64,000 bases of DNA from NCBI RefSeq assembly GCF_003938655.1, contig NZ_RJJT01000005.1, forward strand, positions 62,001-126,000. Direction: 5' to 3'. Position 1 is the stretch's first letter; each line of letters begins with the position of its first letter. Shown piece after piece: positions 9,486 through 21,169 of this stretch. Both the position numbers and the translations under genes were made by a program. The DNA comes from Rhizobium pisi (GTDB taxonomy: Bacteria > Pseudomonadota > Alphaproteobacteria > Rhizobiales > Rhizobiaceae). Below the pieces are notes generated by a model. It was given only the letters and a program-made list of their open reading frames with translations. It was not told the DNA's origin and searched no databases.

Positions 9486-9794
9486 ATGAGCAACGAACTT
9501 TATGCTGACGGCATCGGCGAAATCACCATCACCGGCACGATCGTGCGCATCGACCTGATGTCGCTGTCGGCGACCGACCGTGACGCCAACAACAATCCGA
9601 AGCCGGTCTTCCGCCAGCGCATCATCATGCCGGTCGACGCCTTCGCCAATGCCGTCGATCTCATGCAGAAGGCGCTTGGCGGCCTGGTCGAGGCGGGTGC
9701 GGTTCGCCGGATCGGCGATATGTCGGCTGCCGCGGCCGCCGATATCCAGTCGACGCAGGCCGGCGCTTCGAACGCTTCGCCGAACTTCAACTGA
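9486..9794 (+). CDS. small unknown protein in the secretion operon, DUF3467-like (tentative)
   Basis: A 102-residue soluble protein with no signal or membrane segment. It begins MSNELYADGIGEITITGTIVRIDL, continues with RQRIIMPVDAFANAVDLMQKALGGLVEAG, and ends in an Ala/Ser/Asn-rich tail. The pattern of a short beta sheet, an R-x-I/V-x-M-P stretch and one amphipathic helix recalls small DUF3467 proteins, but I am not sure of the match. A strong ribosome site (AAAGGAGAGAACA) precedes the ATG. It lies between the GTPase and the ABC exporter on the same strand, so it may be a cytoplasmic accessory of the secretion system, for example a substrate-binding helper. No function is established. Confidence 0.72.
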   Translation: MSNELYADGIGEITITGTIVRIDLMSLSATDRDANNNPKPVFRQRIIMPVDAFANAVDLMQKALGGLVEAGAVRRIGDMSAAAAADIQSTQAGASNASPNFN

Positions 9795-9834
9795 TAAACA
9801 AATATCGCTTCGGTCGTAATGTTTCGGGTGGGCC

Positions 9835-11975
<2,141 letters not shown>

Positions 11976-11979
<4 letters not shown>

Positions 11980-13418
11980 ACGCGCACGTCGGAAAACCCA
12001 GCGATAACCTGCCGGTCCCTTCAGGCAAGGGGCCATCGGACAAGGGCCCGGAAAAGGGCAGGGAACTTATCGCCCGCCCGCCGCTGCCGCCGGCAATTGC
12101 CGAGTTCCAGTCCGATGCCGTCGAGCTCGAAGAACGCGCGCCGCCGCGTGTTGCCCGCATGACGCTCTATTGCGTCACCGCGCTGCTTGCCGCGGCGATC
12201 ACCTGGGCCTCGGTCTCCTCCATCGACGAGGTGGTGGTTGCGCCGGGCAAACTCGTCACCACCCAGCCGACCATCGTCGTCCAGCCGCTCGAAACCTCGA
12301 TCATCCGCACGATCGACGTGAAGGCCGGCGAGGTGGTTCGTGCCGGCCAGACGCTGGCGACGCTCGACGCCACTTTCAGCCAGGCCGATGTCGGGCAGCT
12401 GAGGGCGAAGTTTTCCGCCCTCGACGCCCAGGTGAAGCGCCTGGAGGCCGAGCTTACCGGCGAGGATTATTCGAAAATCGCCGGCAACACGCAGGATGAG
12501 CAGCTGCAGCTGCAGCTCTTCGACCAGCGGCGGGCCTTCTACACGGCGCAGCTGCAGAATTTCGAACAGCAGATTGCCGGCCAATCGTCTGTGCTTGCGG
12601 CAAACCGCAATCAGGAAGCCGTGCTGAACGACCGGCGCGACAACCTTTCGCAGATCGAGGCGACGCGAAAGAAGCTCTATGACTCGGAAAGCGGCTCGCT
12701 GCTCACCATGCTCGGCTCGCGCGACGCCCGCCTCGATGTCGAGGCCGATATCACCGCCGTACGCGGCAAGGCCGACGAGGCAGTCCACGCCTATGCGAAA
12801 CTGCGCGCCGACCGCCAGGCCTTCATCGAGGATTTCCGCCGCGCCGCGATGGAGCAGCTGGTGGATCTGCGCGGCCAGCGCGACATGACCGGCGAAGAAC
12901 TGAAGAAGATGGAGCTGCGCCGCAACATGGTGGCGCTGACCGCCCCCGCCGATGCCGTCGTGCTCGATCTCGCCCAGCGCTCGGTCGGTTCGGTCGTGCG
13001 CGAGGCCGAGCCGGTCGTGACGCTGGTGCCGATCAACGTGCCGCTCGAAGCCGAAGTCTCGATCAACACCCGCGATATCGGCCGCGTGGCGGTCGGCAAG
13101 GAAGCCCGCATCAAGCTCGACGCCTATCCCTTCCAGAAGTATGGTACGGCAACAGGCGAAGTGCGAACGATCAGCGAGGACACCTTCCTCACCGGCCAAC
13201 CGGAACAGACCGCTACCCCGAGCCAGCCATCCGCGCCCTTCTTCAAGGCGCGCATCCTGCTGGCCGATACCAGACTGAATGCTGCCGGAGCGCCGGTAAG
13301 ATTGCTGCCTGGCATGACCGTGTCGACGGAAATCAAGGTGGGTACCCGCACGGTGATCTCCTATTTCCTCTATCCGCTGCTGCGCGGGCTGGATGATGCG
13401 ATCCGCGAGCCGAATTGA
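11976..13418 (+). CDS. HlyD-family type I secretion adaptor
   Basis: A 480-residue membrane-fusion protein. A cytoplasmic N-terminal tail (~1-60, Pro/Lys-rich) precedes a single transmembrane helix (~65-83, YCVTALLAAAITWASV). The lipoyl/barrel-sandwich motif (VVAPGKLVTTQPTIVVQPLETSIIRTIDVKAGEVVRAGQTLATLD), long coiled-coil hairpin (~125-310) and beta-barrel (VPLEAEVSINTRDIGRV) follow, and the C-terminus has LLPGMTVSTEIKVGTRTVISYFLYPL, a hallmark of HlyD/PrtE adaptors. It bridges the ABC exporter and an outer-membrane channel in the periplasm. The start codon overlaps the exporter stop, so the two are translationally coupled. Confidence 0.93.
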
Positions 13419-13655
13419 GGGGGCGCAGGCGAGGTGTAGGCAAGGGGCACGCCTACACCAAGCCAGGGAATGGGGGTGGCGCCAAGGTTCGCGGCGGCCG
13501 CCCCCAAACCTATTTGATGCCGGGAGCCCGGTGGGAGCGTGCCCCCTCGTCTCCGGCTTGCATCATTATTCGACAAATAGCGCTCGGCCAATTGCAACCG
13601 ACTGGGACGTCGGCCATCGTGAATAGATCAAAACGCGTTGCTGCGGAGCTTCTAA
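13419..13655. other. intergenic region after the secretion operon
   Basis: No gene is supported here. A hairpin with 9-bp perfect arms (GGTGTAGGC at 13433-13441, GCCTACACC at 13451-13459) lies 15 bases after the HlyD stop. It lacks a T-run, so it is a weak terminator candidate. The rest should contain the promoter of the NYN gene, but no clear boxes were found. Confidence 0.35.
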
Positions 13656-14405
13656 ATGTCTGAAACGCGTTCGCCACGTCTCGCGGTGCTCATAGATGCT
13701 GACAACGCGTCCGCGAAAATTGTCGACGGTCTGTTCGAGGAAATTGCCAAAATTGGCGAGGCGAGCGTGCGACGCATCTATGGCGACTTCGCCAGTACTC
13801 GCTCCAAGGCTTGGATCGACGTTCTCGCTCGACACGCGATAATTCCGCAACAACAATTTGCCTACACGACGGGTAAGAACGCCTCCGATATAACGCTCGT
13901 CATCGACGCGATGGACCTCCTGCACAGTGGAAGATTTGACGGCTTCTGCTTGGTCTCTTCCGATAGCGACTTCACTCGCTTAGCATCACGCATCCGGGAG
14001 CAAGGCATCGACGTTTTCGGATTCGGCGAACAGAAGACACCGGAAAGCTTCCGACAAGCCTGTCGCCGATTCATCTACACCGAAAACTTAGCTCCACCTG
14101 TCGCGACAAACGAAGCAGATGCTGTACAGGCAGCGCGCTCACTAGAGCCGCCGAGCGCTGCCACACCGATAATCAAGAGGGTGATTGCGCAGATGGAGAC
14201 CGAGGATGGATGGGTGCCGCTGGGCGCGGTTGGGACTCGACTTGCGAACCTGGCACCTGACTTCGATCCAAGGACCTTCGGTTTCAAGAAATTGAGCGAT
14301 CTGGTGAAGAAGACAAATTCGTTCGAGGTGGATCATGCTGAAGGACGTCCCGTTCGTATTCGTCTCAAGCCTCCGGCCAAGAAACCTTTGAAATCGACGA
14401 TCTAA
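13656..14405 (+). CDS. NYN-domain (LabA/DUF88-like) protein with C-terminal OST-HTH/LOTUS-like domain
   Basis: A 249-residue soluble protein. Residues ~8-150 form a NYN/PIN-like fold. Acidic residues lie at LIDADNAS, SDITLVIDAMDLL and LVSSDSDFTRLA, the usual metal-coordinating positions of this predicted RNase family. Residues ~165-240 (IIKRVIAQMETEDGWVPLGAVG..., FGFKKLSDLVKK) look like an OST-HTH/LOTUS RNA-binding winged helix. Family knowledge suggests an RNA-cleaving or RNA-binding role in the cytoplasm; the bacterial targets are unknown. GGAG precedes the ATG at 13656. It stands alone, flanked by 237 and about 255 bases of non-coding sequence. Confidence 0.85.
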   Translation: MSETRSPRLAVLIDADNASAKIVDGLFEEIAKIGEASVRRIYGDFASTRSKAWIDVLARHAIIPQQQFAYTTGKNASDITLVIDAMDLLHSGRFDGFCLVSSDSDFTRLASRIREQGIDVFGFGEQKTPESFRQACRRFIYTENLAPPVATNEADAVQAARSLEPPSAATPIIKRVIAQMETEDGWVPLGAVGTRLANLAPDFDPRTFGFKKLSDLVKKTNSFEVDHAEGRPVRIRLKPPAKKPLKSTI

Positions 14406-14660
14406 GCCGTAGCAGATGATTGCGTGAGGGCTGAAAAGCGCCCCATGTTGGGCCTGAGTCAGCCGGGCGTTGGCTGCCACCGGCTCTGCCACCGAGACTA
14501 TGTTTGCCACCCGCCTCGTTTCGTGGTGGCCTTCTCGCAGCCGGATTCTGGCCGCGTGCTTGGAACTAATGACGGGCGAGAATGTTTCAGCAGTAACTTT
14601 GGCCTGACGCTTACGTGCCCTCCTGGCTGGGTAAGCCTCGATTTTGAGGAGACTCGCATC

Positions 14661-15101
14661 ATGAAGATTTCGTCGAGATTTCGTTCGGTCGCGGCCGCGG
14701 TTATCGCTGCAGCAGGAATCAGCTTTGCCGGCGCCGCGCATGCCGACAGCGGTACGATCAGCTTCTCAGTCTACAAGGCTGCCTTCTTTGTCGGTGGTTC
14801 TGGAGGCGAGGGCACGCTGACCTTCCATGGTCGCCGCTATCCCGTCTCTGTCGGCGGCATCTCGGGCGGCCTCGCCTTCGGGGCTTCTAAGACCTATTTC
14901 CATGGTACCGTTCACCACATTCGCCGCGCCCGAGACGTGACGGGGGTCTACGGTGCGGCGGGCGGTGGCGGCGCCGTCGGCAAAGGCGCCCAGGTGATCG
15001 TCATGACCAATGAAAAGGGCGCCCAACTCGAGCTCTCAGGCAAGCAGGTAGGCCTGCAAGTCAACGCCGATCTCAGCGGTATTGCCATCACGGTGAAGTA
15101 A
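14661..15101 (+). CDS. small secreted protein of unknown function
   Basis: A 146-residue protein beginning MKISSRFRSVAAAVIAAAG with a Sec signal peptide, probably cleaved after AHA (about residue 30). The mature part is rich in Gly and beta-forming residues: FFVGGSGGEGTLTFHGRRYPVSVGGISGG, FGASKTYFHGTVHHIRR, VYGAAGGGGAVGKGAQVIVMTNEKGAQLELSGKQVGLQVNADLSGIAI. It looks like a conserved periplasmic or surface beta-domain with a glycine-rich loop. I do not recognise a named function. GAGGAG lies about 9 bases upstream. The preceding 255 bases (14406-14660) hold no supported gene. Confidence 0.72.
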   Translation: MKISSRFRSVAAAVIAAAGISFAGAAHADSGTISFSVYKAAFFVGGSGGEGTLTFHGRRYPVSVGGISGGLAFGASKTYFHGTVHHIRRARDVTGVYGAAGGGGAVGKGAQVIVMTNEKGAQLELSGKQVGLQVNADLSGIAITVK

Positions 15102-15281
15102 GGGCCGTCGTCCCTTCAGTCCGGCCCACTACGCTTTCAGTGCTACCATCCAGGAAGCGGCCGTTCCACTGTCGACCGCCTCTGTACTGCGCCCATCCAC
15201 GAGCCGATGGTGGGCATGGTCGATGAGGCGATCGGAAGGCTCCGCCCTCTGAACAACTGGCAGGTGAGGTGAGGGATCACC

Positions 15282-16073
15282 TCAGAGCGTGTCGATCAAT
15301 CCTCCGTCCACGCGCATGGAAGCTCCGGTCGTCGCGGATGCCAAAGGCGACGCCAGATAGGTTACGAGGTTGGCGATTTCCTCGACGCTTGCAGCTCGTT
15401 GGATGATCGAACTGCCACGATGCTTCTTGACGAAGTCCGCCGCGACCTCCTCGATCGGCTTGCCCGTCTTCGCACGCTCTTCGGCAAGCATTGCCTCGAC
15501 GCCTTCGGAGAGTGTCGGGCCGGGGAGAACCGAGTTCACGGTAACGCCCGTACCAGCCATGCGCTTGGCGAGCCCACGGGCAACCGCAATATCGGCGGTC
15601 TTGCTAACGCCGTAATGAATCATCTCCACCGGAATGTTAAAGCCGGATTCCGATGCGATGAAGATGACGCGACCCCAGCCAACGTTCTGCATGCCCGGAA
15701 GGTAGGCACGCGAAAGCCTGACGGCCGACATGACGTTTACCTGCCAATGGCGATCCCACACCTCGTCGCTGGCCTCGAAAAAGTCGAGCGGCTGGAAGAT
15801 GCCCGCATTGTTGATCAGGATATCGACATGAGGAACCTTGGCGACGAGAGCGCCACACCCTTCAGCGGTTGCGACATCGGCTGCGACGGCGGCTACGGTG
15901 CCCTCGGCACCTTCGCCTTTCAGGCGTTCGGCGGCCTTTGCGGTCTTTTCTTCAGACCGCCCGTTGATCACCACGTCCGCGCCAGCCCTCGCGAGCTGGC
16001 GGGCGATCGCGTAGCCGATGCCTTCGGTAGATCCGGTAATCAGAGCGGTCTTGCCTGCGAGGTCGATCTGCAT
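15282..16073 (-). CDS. short-chain dehydrogenase/reductase (SDR, FabG-like)
   Basis: A 263-residue classical SDR. The cofactor-binding motif TGSTEGIGYAIA is at ~13-24, DILINNAGIF at ~85-95, the catalytic Ser within FIASESGF, and Tyr/Lys in YGVSK. VLPGPT and the C-terminal TTGASMRVDGGLIDTL match the family. NGRSEEK after the second beta strand suggests NADP(H) use. The substrate cannot be told from sequence. It lies convergent to the secreted-protein gene ending at 15101. The intervening 180 bases show nothing clear. Confidence 0.9.
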   Translation of the reverse strand: MQIDLAGKTALITGSTEGIGYAIARQLARAGADVVINGRSEEKTAKAAERLKGEGAEGTVAAVAADVATAEGCGALVAKVPHVDILINNAGIFQPLDFFEASDEVWDRHWQVNVMSAVRLSRAYLPGMQNVGWGRVIFIASESGFNIPVEMIHYGVSKTADIAVARGLAKRMAGTGVTVNSVLPGPTLSEGVEAMLAEERAKTGKPIEEVAADFVKKHRGSSIIQRAASVEEIANLVTYLASPLASATTGASMRVDGGLIDTL

Positions 16074-16194
16074 CTGTTGCTCCTTCTGAGGTTGGATCAG
16101 AGAAACGTATGACCTGGCGGACGGTCTCGCAACAGCCCACGACGTCGATGATCCTTTCGGGCTCGAGTCGCAGACCCAAGGTGTCTGACGTCCC

Positions 16195-17013
16195 TTATGG
16201 GCCGTCCGGAAACCGGTAATTCATTCTCGTATAAATCTGCTCGAATCCTGCCACGATGAGATTGGCGTAAGAGATATTCGGCTCATCGGCCGAAGGCTGG
16301 GCGGTTTCGACGACGAATGTGTGCGCGCCCTGACCGGTACCTTGGTTCAGACGCGCGGTAATGAGTGCCTTCTGTGCCCCTCGATTGCGAAAGTCGGGAA
16401 CGGTCGCGCCACCGCCAAGCCACGCAAAGCCGTCTGCCGCATACATCGCGCCGGTCGCAATCGGCCTGCCGTCCAATTCCGCGAAAAAGCAGCTCCAACC
16501 GCCCTTCCCGACGATCGCTGACCAAAGCGGTGTCAGGTTTGCCGGAAAGTTAAATCCGGCGCACATCATCGAGCCGAAGATTTCGGCTTCGGTGACTTTG
16601 ACCTGCCGGGTAGCGACCTCTCCAGAATGGATGAGTGGCGTAGAAGGCGCTGTTCGCCGTAGCTTTGCCCATCCGTTACCTTGTGGAACAAGGCCCCGTT
16701 TCCTTGTCCAATCGTGTGTCTGTTGAGGTGCGGTGGCAGCGTTCATTTGTAAGTAGCGGCGGCCTGCCTTTTTGCTCATCCATTCATAGGCCGTGTCGAG
16801 ATCTTCAAGTGCTACAATGCCGAGCACACGATTGAGACCGATGGCGGGCGCGCTGGGTAGCGATATTGCGCAACCTGCAGCTAATTGCATGCAGCGAAAC
16901 TCAGCCTGGTCGACGAGCGTCTGGGGCGCGATCATGAACAGGTCGACAAAAGCCTTCGCTTCGATGATATCTTCTTCCGGCACCGTTTGGCGCGATGCTG
17001 ACGGGCGATTCAT
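16195..17013 (-). CDS. GNAT-family N-acetyltransferase-like protein
   Basis: A 272-residue protein. ATG at 17013 is chosen because AAGGA lies about 7 bases upstream; a longer frame from 17037 is less likely. The C-terminal half (~145-250) has the GNAT core: FFAELDGRPIATGAMYAADGFAWLGGGATVPDFRNRGAQKALITARL, where RNRGAQ is the acetyl-CoA pyrophosphate loop, followed by NLIVAGFEQIYTRMNYRF. The N-terminal half may be a degenerate GNAT fold. Substrate unknown. The same-strand SDR starts 121 bases downstream. Confidence 0.78.
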   Translation of the reverse strand: MNRPSASRQTVPEEDIIEAKAFVDLFMIAPQTLVDQAEFRCMQLAAGCAISLPSAPAIGLNRVLGIVALEDLDTAYEWMSKKAGRRYLQMNAATAPQQTHDWTRKRGLVPQGNGWAKLRRTAPSTPLIHSGEVATRQVKVTEAEIFGSMMCAGFNFPANLTPLWSAIVGKGGWSCFFAELDGRPIATGAMYAADGFAWLGGGATVPDFRNRGAQKALITARLNQGTGQGAHTFVVETAQPSADEPNISYANLIVAGFEQIYTRMNYRFPDGP

Positions 17014-17119
17014 GGGAGTGTCCTTAACTATCAACAAGCCAAACAGACTTCACCCCAGCGAAGTCAGCAACGGAGGATGCAGGCTGAGGTTGCAAGCGCG
17101 GGCGGCAATGGGGGCTCCA

Positions 17120-17746
17120 TTATTTTCCTCCCATGGCCTCGAGCCGAGTACGCAATTGTGCATTCTCCAGCTCCAATTCGGCCAAGCGTTCCCGCAACGG
17201 TGCTACCGCTTTCTCGACCTCGTGTTCGGTGTAACGCGGTGTGATATGTTGAGGGCAGTTCCAATCGAAGGCTTTCAGCCGCAGCCGGAAAATCCGTTCT
17301 GCCTTTGCTCGGTAGCCGGCGTCGAAAACAAGGTCGGTCAGTGCCGGGTCGGCATCGAGTGTCAGCTTCTCGACATGCATATATATCTTGAGGCGTGCTC
17401 GTCGTGGGTAATCCACCAGAAAGAGACAGGCCCGGTCATTTGCGGCAAAGTTTCCGGTACTGATATATTGGCGGTTGCCCCTGTAGTCGGCAAAAGCCAG
17501 CGTTTTCTTGTCGACGATTTTCAGAAAGCCCTTTGGCCCACCGCGATGCTGAACATATGGCCAGCCGGTTTCCGACACAGAGGCAATGTAGAAGCTGTCC
17601 CGTGCGGAGATGAAAGCCAGTTCGCTGTCGGTGAAGTTGTCGGATTCTCGATGGTGGTCGCCTAACCAAATCTGATCGGCACCCATTTCAGCTTGTGCAA
17701 GCCGTACATTCGGCGTGATTGCAACTTCCAAAAAATGGTACGGCAT
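17120..17746 (-). CDS. pyridoxamine 5'-phosphate oxidase-like flavin-nucleotide-binding protein
   Basis: A 208-residue protein. ATG 17746 is preferred over the upstream TTG at 17758 because GGAG is well spaced from it. The core ISARDSFYIASVSETGWPYVQHRGGPKGFLKIVDKKTLAFADYRGNRQYISTGNF and the following ACLFLVDYPRRARLKIYMHVEKL match the split-barrel PNPOx-like fold that binds FMN/F420. The tail (~175-208) is a leucine-heptad coiled coil, unusual for the fold and perhaps for oligomerisation. It likely acts in redox or detoxification chemistry; the exact reaction is not predictable. It lies just upstream of the GNAT gene on the same strand. Confidence 0.83.
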   Translation of the reverse strand: MPYHFLEVAITPNVRLAQAEMGADQIWLGDHHRESDNFTDSELAFISARDSFYIASVSETGWPYVQHRGGPKGFLKIVDKKTLAFADYRGNRQYISTGNFAANDRACLFLVDYPRRARLKIYMHVEKLTLDADPALTDLVFDAGYRAKAERIFRLRLKAFDWNCPQHITPRYTEHEVEKAVAPLRERLAELELENAQLRTRLEAMGGK

Positions 17747-17844
17747 GGGGATCTCCAAAATCTGGAATTTAGTAACCGCTGTTCAGCGGTGCGACCTCGG
17801 CTTGGCGGAACCTTGGTCGCACCGCCGGTGACCATGCCTGATGG

Positions 17845-18819
17845 TCACTTCTTTGCGACGTTGCGATCCAGGAAGTCGTTGATTAGCGGAGCAGCCACGT
17901 CCAGCTTTTCTTCGAGCAGGAAGTGACCTGAGTTCAGGATATGAATTTCGGCATCCGGAAGATCCTTGAGATAAGGATGAGCGCCGGCCTCGGGAAAGAT
18001 ATAATCGTTCTTGCCCCAGACGATGAGCGTGGGCGGTTTGCGTTCGCGAAAGAAACTTTGGAACGCAGGGTAAAGCGGCACGTTGGTGCGATAATCATAC
18101 AGCATATCGAGCTGGATATCCTTATTGCCCGGCCGGTCCAGAAGCGCCTGGTCGTGAACCCAGTTGTCAGGGCTGATGCGCGACACGTCTTCCATGCCAT
18201 CGGTATACTGGAACTTGGTCGTTTCGAGCGTGACCAGACCGGAGAGCGCCTCACGGCTCTTCTCTGACCCATCGGACCAGTAGGTCTTGATGGGATCCCA
18301 AAATTCCTTCAGCCCTTCATCATAGGCGTTGCCATTTTGGATGATCAGCGCACTGACCCGTTCCGGATGTTTCAGCGCCACGCGGTAGCCCACCGGTGCA
18401 CCATAATCCATGACGTACATCGCGTAGCTTTTGACCGCCAATTGATTCAGTAACTTGTCGACGATATCGGCGACGCCGCTAAACGTGTAGGCAAACTTGC
18501 TACGATCGGGGGATTCGCTTTGCCCGTAACCCGGATAGTCCGGCGCAATGACGTGGTATCGGTCTGCAAGAAGCGGGATCAGACTCCGGAACATGTGGGA
18601 GGATGTCGGAAAACCATGGAGTAGCAGCACGACCGGAGCGTCGACCGGACCGGCTTCCCGGTAGAAGATATCGAGGCCCTCGATCTTCGCAGTTCGGTAG
18701 TGGATGGGAACCGGAGCCTCGCGAACGTCCGTCGTGGCGTGCGCGGGAAGCGCGCTTACCATTGTTGCCGCGGTCATGCTGGCTGTCGCCAACATCAGGC
18801 ACATAATCAAACTACGCAT
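17845..18819 (-). CDS. exported alpha/beta hydrolase with Asp nucleophile (epoxide hydrolase/dehalogenase-like)
   Basis: A 324-residue protein. ATG 18819 is chosen because GGGGAG precedes it. A signal peptide ([27 protein letters not shown]) predicts periplasmic location. The fold shows [20 protein letters not shown] (oxyanion loop HGFP), [10 protein letters not shown], and [12 protein letters not shown] in the nucleophile elbow. Asp sits where lipases have Ser, as in haloalkane dehalogenases and epoxide hydrolases. Later come [15 protein letters not shown] (acid) and [11 protein letters not shown] (catalytic His). Export is less usual for this subgroup. It is divergent from the sensor kinase at 19262, across about 440 non-coding bases, suggesting possible control by that two-component system (inference). 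Confidence 0.85.
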   Translation of the reverse strand: MRSLIMCLMLATASMTAATMVSALPAHATTDVREAPVPIHYRTAKIEGLDIFYREAGPVDAPVVLLLHGFPTSSHMFRSLIPLLADRYHVIAPDYPGYGQSESPDRSKFAYTFSGVADIVDKLLNQLAVKSYAMYVMDYGAPVGYRVALKHPERVSALIIQNGNAYDEGLKEFWDPIKTYWSDGSEKSREALSGLVTLETTKFQYTDGMEDVSRISPDNWVHDQALLDRPGNKDIQLDMLYDYRTNVPLYPAFQSFFRERKPPTLIVWGKNDYIFPEAGAHPYLKDLPDAEIHILNSGHFLLEEKLDVAAPLINDFLDRNVAKK

Positions 18820-19261
18820 AATAGTCTCCCCATAAGTCGAGATGAAACGAAAATTGGTTTCGAGTGAGGGCTGCTTTGGGCCGTTCAGACCGAGCAAACG
18901 CCGTCGCGATAAACAACGTCACCGGAGGCTGTTGCGTCAGGTCAGGAAATGGCAGTGATGTAGAATTTCAATGCACGTTCGATGTGACGGCGAGGACGGA
19001 CCTGCCGACGTCGCCATTCATCAAGGGCCTCTTTGTGTAGGAGTAAGCGGGTTTCTGATCGCTCTCAATTGCGATCTAGGTCACGTGCAACTAGACGATG
19101 GCATTGCAACCATAGACCTTCGTATATCGATTCATCCTTACGCAACGCCTGGAAATCCCGTAACTATTTCCGGCGGACGATCGGCCATCCTTCTCTATTT
19201 CCTGACATTGAGTCGGAACTTCCAGGCTGCGGAACGTCTCAAACTCTGAACGGAGAGTGCG
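18820..19261. promoter_or_regulatory. divergent intergenic region between hydrolase and sensor kinase
   Basis: About 440 bases with no convincing gene; short frames here lack ribosome sites and family resemblance. It must hold the promoters of both divergent genes. GGTCACGTGCAACTAG near 19079-19094 contains a short CACGTG palindrome. I could not identify a clear response-regulator box. Confidence 0.3.
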
Positions 19262-21169
19262 GTGGAACGAGAGCCGGAAACCGATCCCATTATTGATCTG
19301 ATCCCCGCCATGGTGTGGTCCGCAACGTCGGAAGGCATGCTCGATTTTGCCAACCAGCACTTTCTCGAGTTTATCGGGGCGCCGCTTGAGGAAATCTCTG
19401 GAGTGGGATTCTATAAGCTATTTCATCCTGACGACACGTCACATCTTGCTTCGGAATGGCATGACATCATGGCCTCGAAGCATGCCAGAGAGGTCGTGGG
19501 CAGGCTGAGGCGCGCAGATGGCCAATATCGTTGGTGCACGCTTCGGCAGAAGCCGCGGCTCGATGCCGAAGGAACCGTCTTGAGATGGTATGGTGTGGTC
19601 CTCGATATCGAAGACCGCAAACAGGCCGAAAACGCATTGAAGGAAACGAAGACTGCACTTGCGGCCAGCGAGCAGAACCTTAGCCTTATCATCAATTCGC
19701 TGCCTGTTCTCGTATGGTCAGCCCGACCGGATGGCAGCGCCGATTTTGTCAATAAAAGCTGGCTGGACTATGCAGGCCGTCCTGCTGACCAAATTCTCGA
19801 CTGGGGCTTCCTGGAGCTTTATCACCCAGACGATATTGCCGGTATGGTGGACATCTGGAAGAGAGACCTTGAGCATTCCGACCACACTGTTTTGAAAGGA
19901 CGCATTCGCGGAGCAGACGGTAAATACCGTTGGTTTTACTTTTCAGGGCGAAAGCTAGTCGATGCCACCGGCGTCGTTCGTTGGTTTGGTGTCAACATCG
20001 ATATCGAAGACCTGCAACGTGCGGAGAATGCTCTTCGGGAAAGCGAAGCTGCGCTCAGGGAGAGTGAACACAAGCTCAGTCTTATTATCAACACGATACC
20101 CGCCATGGCTTGGTCCTGCACCTCGGATGGCCGGCTTGAATATTTTAATCGAAACTTGATCGATTATGTCGGTCTACCTTTTGAAGAGATCGTCGGTTTC
20201 GGTTTTTATCGCATGTTTCATCCTGATGATGTCGAGCCGATGCGTGTGGTCTGGGACGATATCGTAGCCTCAAAAAAAAGCCGCCCGGTAGACGCCCGTA
20301 TCAGACGCGCCGATGGCGAATATCGGTGGTTTAACCTTCGACAAAGTCCCCTTCTGGATTCAGATGGAAATGTTGTGAGATGGTACGGCGTCGTCGTGGA
20401 TATCGAGGATCGTAAACGGGCGGAAGAGTCGTTGCGGCAAAGCCAGAGTGACCTCGCGCATGTGACCCGGATGACGGCCACAGGTGAACTTGCCGTTTCG
20501 ATTGCCCATGAAGTCAACCAGCCGCTGATGGCAATCGTCACGAATGCCGGAACATGTCTGCGCTGGTTACAGCCGGGTCACATCGATCTGGAGCGGGCGC
20601 GTCTGGCAGCCGAAAGTATCGTCAGGGACGGACACCGCGCGGGCGACATTATCGCCAGCATCCGGTCAATGGCTCAGAAGTTGCCTGCTAAAATTGAGAA
20701 AACTGACTTCAAACCCGCCGTGCGTGAGGTGCTGAATCTGTTGACCGGCGAACTTCAAAGGCGCGGGATAGAGGTTGGTCTCGAAATGGCAGAACACCCT
20801 ATCGAAGTTGTTGGAGATAGGACGCAACTGCAACAGGTTGTTCTCAACTTGGTCATGAACAGCGCCGAAGCGATGACAGCTTCTTCAATAGCAAAACGCA
20901 TCAACATCAGATGCGCTGTGGAGGAGCAGCTTGTCCGCGTGAGTGTTTCAGACACGGGGCGTGGGGTCCCGATCGGTGAGCTGGACCGGATTTTCGAAGC
21001 ATTCTACAGCACGAAGGCCGACGGTATCGGAATGGGCTTATCGATATGCCGTTCAATCGTCGAAGCGCATGGTGGTCGTATTTGGGCTTCAGTGGGGGAG
21101 AGCAGCGTCGGGGGCCTGTTTACGTTCACCTTGCCAATGGCGGAGGGCGCTGTTGTCCATGATAGATAA
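19262..21169 (+). CDS. three-PAS sensor histidine kinase
   Basis: A 635-residue kinase starting at GTG 19262 with GGAG upstream. Three PAS/PAC repeats lie at ~5-125, ~133-258 and ~275-395, each with a W-x-A/S opening, FYKLFHPDD-like and RxRRADGxYRW phrases, and a WYG/WFGVxxDIEDRKxAE ending. The HisKA box SIAHEVNQPLMAI places the phospho-acceptor at His416. HATPase motifs follow: LNLVMNSAEAM (N box), DTGRGVP (G1), FYSTKADGIGMGLSICRSIVEAHGG. No transmembrane segment is visible, so it is a cytoplasmic sensor, perhaps of redox or small ligands via PAS. Its stop overlaps the start of the response regulator by 11 bases, so they form a cognate pair. Confidence 0.93.
   Translation: MEREPETDPIIDLIPAMVWSATSEGMLDFANQHFLEFIGAPLEEISGVGFYKLFHPDDTSHLASEWHDIMASKHAREVVGRLRRADGQYRWCTLRQKPRLDAEGTVLRWYGVVLDIEDRKQAENALKETKTALAASEQNLSLIINSLPVLVWSARPDGSADFVNKSWLDYAGRPADQILDWGFLELYHPDDIAGMVDIWKRDLEHSDHTVLKGRIRGADGKYRWFYFSGRKLVDATGVVRWFGVNIDIEDLQRAENALRESEAALRESEHKLSLIINTIPAMAWSCTSDGRLEYFNRNLIDYVGLPFEEIVGFGFYRMFHPDDVEPMRVVWDDIVASKKSRPVDARIRRADGEYRWFNLRQSPLLDSDGNVVRWYGVVVDIEDRKRAEESLRQSQSDLAHVTRMTATGELAVSIAHEVNQPLMAIVTNAGTCLRWLQPGHIDLERARLAAESIVRDGHRAGDIIASIRSMAQKLPAKIEKTDFKPAVREVLNLLTGELQRRGIEVGLEMAEHPIEVVGDRTQLQQVVLNLVMNSAEAMTASSIAKRINIRCAVEEQLVRVSVSDTGRGVPIGELDRIFEAFYSTKADGIGMGLSICRSIVEAHGGRIWASVGESSVGGLFTFTLPMAEGAVVHDR

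Noticed and set aside
15102..15281. Possible gene remnant ending in TGA near 15272
   Set aside because: A short frame reads PMVGMVDEAIGRLRPLNNWQVR, but it has no start, domain or upstream continuation.
18971..19249. 92-codon frame in the hydrolase/kinase gap
   Set aside because: No ribosome site, no recognisable domain, and the region must hold divergent promoters.
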